Below, in pieces: positions 7,414 through 8,532 of a stretch of DNA of 8,532 nt (positions are counted from its first letter, which is position 1; every line of letters starts with the position of its first letter). The DNA is from JBDTSW01 sp039930945 (lineage in GTDB: Bacteria > Actinomycetota > Thermoleophilia > Solirubrobacterales > 70-9). The notes below the pieces were generated by a model that saw nothing but the letters and a program-made list of their open reading frames with translations, had not been told where the DNA came from and searched no databases. Where the stretch lies: contig JBDTSW010000093.1 of NCBI GenBank assembly GCA_039930945.1, positions 1 to 8,532 on the forward strand, in the 5' to 3' direction. A program made the translations under genes and the position numbers.

Positions 7414-7502
7414 GGAGGGGTGGCAGAGCGGTCGAATGCGGCGGTCTTGAAAACCGCTGACCGGGCTCACCCGGTCCGGGGGTTCGAATCCCTCCCCCTC
7501 CG
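7414..7502 (+). tRNA. tRNA-Ser (anticodon UGA)
   Basis: An 89-base class II tRNA. The acceptor GGAGGGG (7414-7420) pairs with CCCCTCC (7495-7501), with discriminator G at 7502. The anticodon stem GCGGT/ACCGC closes the loop CTTGAAA, giving TGA at 7448-7450, which reads UCA and wobble UCN codons. The long variable arm includes an ACCGGG/CCCGGT hairpin, and the T-loop is TTCGAAT. CCA is not encoded. Its 3' end is 18 bases from the stop codon of the convergent cupin gene. Confidence 0.97.
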
Positions 7503-7520
7503 CTCAACGGTCTGCCTGCC

Positions 7521-8171
7521 TCAGCCTCCGGGCGACCAGCCATCGAGTTCGCGAAGCGGCTCCAGCAGCTCATCGGCCGCGGCTCGCTCCTGCATCTGCG
7601 GTTTGGCCTCGACCGCGGCTCGCAGCTCCGCCAGCGCGGCCTCGTCCTCGCCGAGCTGGGCCAGGCAACAGGCGAGGCGGTAGCGGATGAAGGGGCTGCC
7701 GCGATGCTCGCCGGCCTCGCGCTCGAGGATCTCCGCGGACTCGGCCCACTCGCCGCGCCGAAACGCCCCGTCGGAGAGATAGATCGGCTCCCACGGCAGT
7801 GAGTGGTAGGGCTGCTCGCGCCAGCCACCGATCGCGAGCACCGCTGTGTCGGCGACGAGAGCAGTGGCGCCACGCCGCACCTCAGGATCGGCGACGAATA
7901 CCGCCTGTCCGACGGCGAGTTGGACCCGCTCGTCGCCAACCAGGAAGTCGACTCGGCCGCGCAGGACAACGTAGAGCTCCTCCTGCCCGGGGGACTCGAC
8001 ATGGTCCTCGATGACCGCCTCGCCGGCACCGGCGCGGTAGGCGTTGACCCCGAAGGCGCCGATCCCGAGCGAGCGCCGGACCGGCACCCAGCGAAGCGGG
8101 TCGACACCGACCTCGACGGGTTCCTCGTCGAACAAGGAAAGAACCCGTGGCTTCGACCCTTCGATGCTCAT
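7521..8171 (-). CDS. Cupin-domain protein with a C-terminal TPR-like segment
   Basis: A 216-residue cytoplasmic protein without a signal peptide. Residues 45-115 form a small cupin barrel: motif 1 is around EDHVESPGQEELYVVLRG (55-72), with H57, E59 and E64/E65 as possible metal ligands, and motif 2 around VGQAVFVADPEVRRG (87-101) lacks the usual histidine. So metal binding and catalysis are uncertain, and a ligand-sensing role is as likely. Residues 134-200 read as one or two tetratricopeptide-like helix pairs (GAFRRGEWAESAEILEREAGEHRGSP then IRYRLACCLAQLGEDEAALAELRAAVEAKP), suggesting protein-protein contact. The ATG at 8171-8169 fits the family-like start; there is no strong Shine-Dalgarno. 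A perfect palindrome lies 17-31 bases upstream. The gene converges with tRNA-Ser(UGA). Substrate or partner is unknown. Confidence 0.88.
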   Translation of the reverse strand: MSIEGSKPRVLSLFDEEPVEVGVDPLRWVPVRRSLGIGAFGVNAYRAGAGEAVIEDHVESPGQEELYVVLRGRVDFLVGDERVQLAVGQAVFVADPEVRRGATALVADTAVLAIGGWREQPYHSLPWEPIYLSDGAFRRGEWAESAEILEREAGEHRGSPFIRYRLACCLAQLGEDEAALAELRAAVEAKPQMQERAAADELLEPLRELDGWSPGG

Positions 8172-8187
8172 CGCCGGATGTTCTCAC

Positions 8188-8202
8188 GCAGATGTCATCT
8201 GC
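8188..8202. promoter_or_regulatory. Perfect 15-base palindrome upstream of the cupin gene
   Basis: GCAGATG (8188-8194) and CATCTGC (8196-8202) are exact reverse complements around one T. It lies 16 bases before the cupin start codon, where a repressor would act. No regulator gene is adjacent. The symmetry is certain; operator function is inferred. Confidence 0.45.
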
Positions 8203-8263
8203 AGCCTCGCGATCTGAAGGCGGCTGGAGTGAACGGTCCGAAAGCTACGACGGGAGTCGCCGG

Positions 8264-8532
8264 TCAGCCACGTCCGCAGACCTCGAATCCGTAGTCCGCG
8301 GCGATCCTCCCGCCCTCGGCGGTCAGGTCCGCGTTCTCCGCGCCCCGAGCTGTCGCATCTCCGCACTCGGGGCTCCCCCCGCAGTCTGATTGGCGCTGAC
8401 GGCATCTGCCAGTTCGCTGGTAGTGGTGACGGAGCTCTCAAGGGTGTCCAGGTAGTCGTCGATGACGCCGGCATCCTCGGGCGGGGGCGCCAACCCCCGC
8501 AGGTCCGCGGCCAAGGAGCTCAGCAGGTCCGA
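8264..8532 (-). pseudogene. 3' end of an unidentified gene from the right edge, with a frame change
   Basis: From the right edge a minus-strand frame reads SDLLSSLAADLRGLAPPPED, then an acidic helical stretch (VIDDYLDTLESSVTTTSELADAVSANQT), and stops at 8325-8323 after an arginine-rich tail (GARRTRT). The -1 frame gives a far more natural ending, GAENADLTAEGG then RIAADYGFEVCGRG, stopping at 8266-8264. From memory, tails ending [YF]GFxVCG after a helix with an LPxPP-like segment recur in small secreted or lipoprotein-like proteins of Thermoleophilia. So the two frames are probably one gene interrupted between about 8340 and 8390. Causes could be a one-base loss in the six-G run (minus strand, 8380-8375), a sequencing or assembly error there, or -1 ribosomal frameshifting. 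The N-terminus and function lie outside the window. Confidence 0.6.
8342..8373 (-). repeat. 8-bp inverted repeat just downstream of a slippery-like heptamer
   Basis: On the minus strand GCCCCGAG (8373-8366) and CTCGGGGC (8349-8342) are exact reverse complements with a 16-base loop. It starts at the base after GGGGGGA (8380-8374), which in the upstream frame divides as G-GGG-GGA. The hairpin lies wholly inside the frame-change interval of the right-edge gene. Confidence 0.55.

Noticed and set aside
7070..8107. 345-codon minus-strand frame crossing tRNA-Ser(UGA)
   Set aside because: It crosses a tRNA and overlaps the cupin gene in another frame; Ser/Arg/Pro-rich with no domain.

Overview
The window is GC-rich, densely packed bacterial DNA and looks chromosomal. 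Very high third-position GC, short gaps, GTG/TTG starts, actinobacterial-type gene families (WS/DGAT acyltransferase, type III glutamine synthetase, membrane-anchored L,D-transpeptidase, 'amino acid deaminase/aldolase') and a C-terminal tail ending in YGFEVCG at the right edge together suggest a deep-branching actinobacterium such as Solirubrobacterales or other Thermoleophilia. That placement is inference from gene content and style; there is no rRNA or marker gene here.

Layout, left to right. Positions 1-70 hold the first codons of a minus-strand gene that runs off the left edge. A 216-base divergent region (71-286) separates it from glnN (287-2428, +), a type III glutamine synthetase with a probable structured leader. 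Forty-four bases later comes a WS/DGAT-family acyltransferase (2473-3855, +), a TTG-started and probably leaderless gene. It converges, 7 bases apart, on an L,D-transpeptidase (3863-4648, -). That gene is divergent from a SRPBCC/AHSA1-family protein (4681-5190, +), with only 32 bases between the two start codons. Next is a small toxin-antitoxin operon (ribbon-helix-helix antitoxin 5339-5584, PemK/MazF toxin 5588-5905) behind a perfect 21-base palindrome. Its 3' side abuts the 3' end of tRNA-Ser(GCU) (5964-6052, -). A PLP fold-type III enzyme (6107-7333, +) follows, then tRNA-Ser(UGA) (7414-7502, +), a cupin-TPR protein (7521-8171, -), and finally the 3' end of a gene entering from the right edge (8264-8532, -) whose reading frame is broken.

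How the parts work together. The genes are mostly separate transcription units: ammonium assimilation, neutral-lipid synthesis, peptidoglycan cross-linking, D-amino-acid-type PLP chemistry and serine tRNA supply. Only the toxin-antitoxin pair is a clear functional operon. The most coherent signal across the window is regulatory: a TANNNT hexamer sits 4-9 bases before several start codons that lack a Shine-Dalgarno sequence, which points to leaderless transcripts. At two places the -10-like hexamers of divergent genes overlap on a shared TA. The most unusual spot is the right edge, where an apparent -1 frame change coincides with a G-GGG-GGA heptamer followed directly by a perfect 8-bp hairpin.

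I did not find a clear, wholly undescribed multi-gene system. The nearest candidates are the frame-change site, the overlapping divergent promoters, and the toxin-antitoxin module against a tRNA 3' end.
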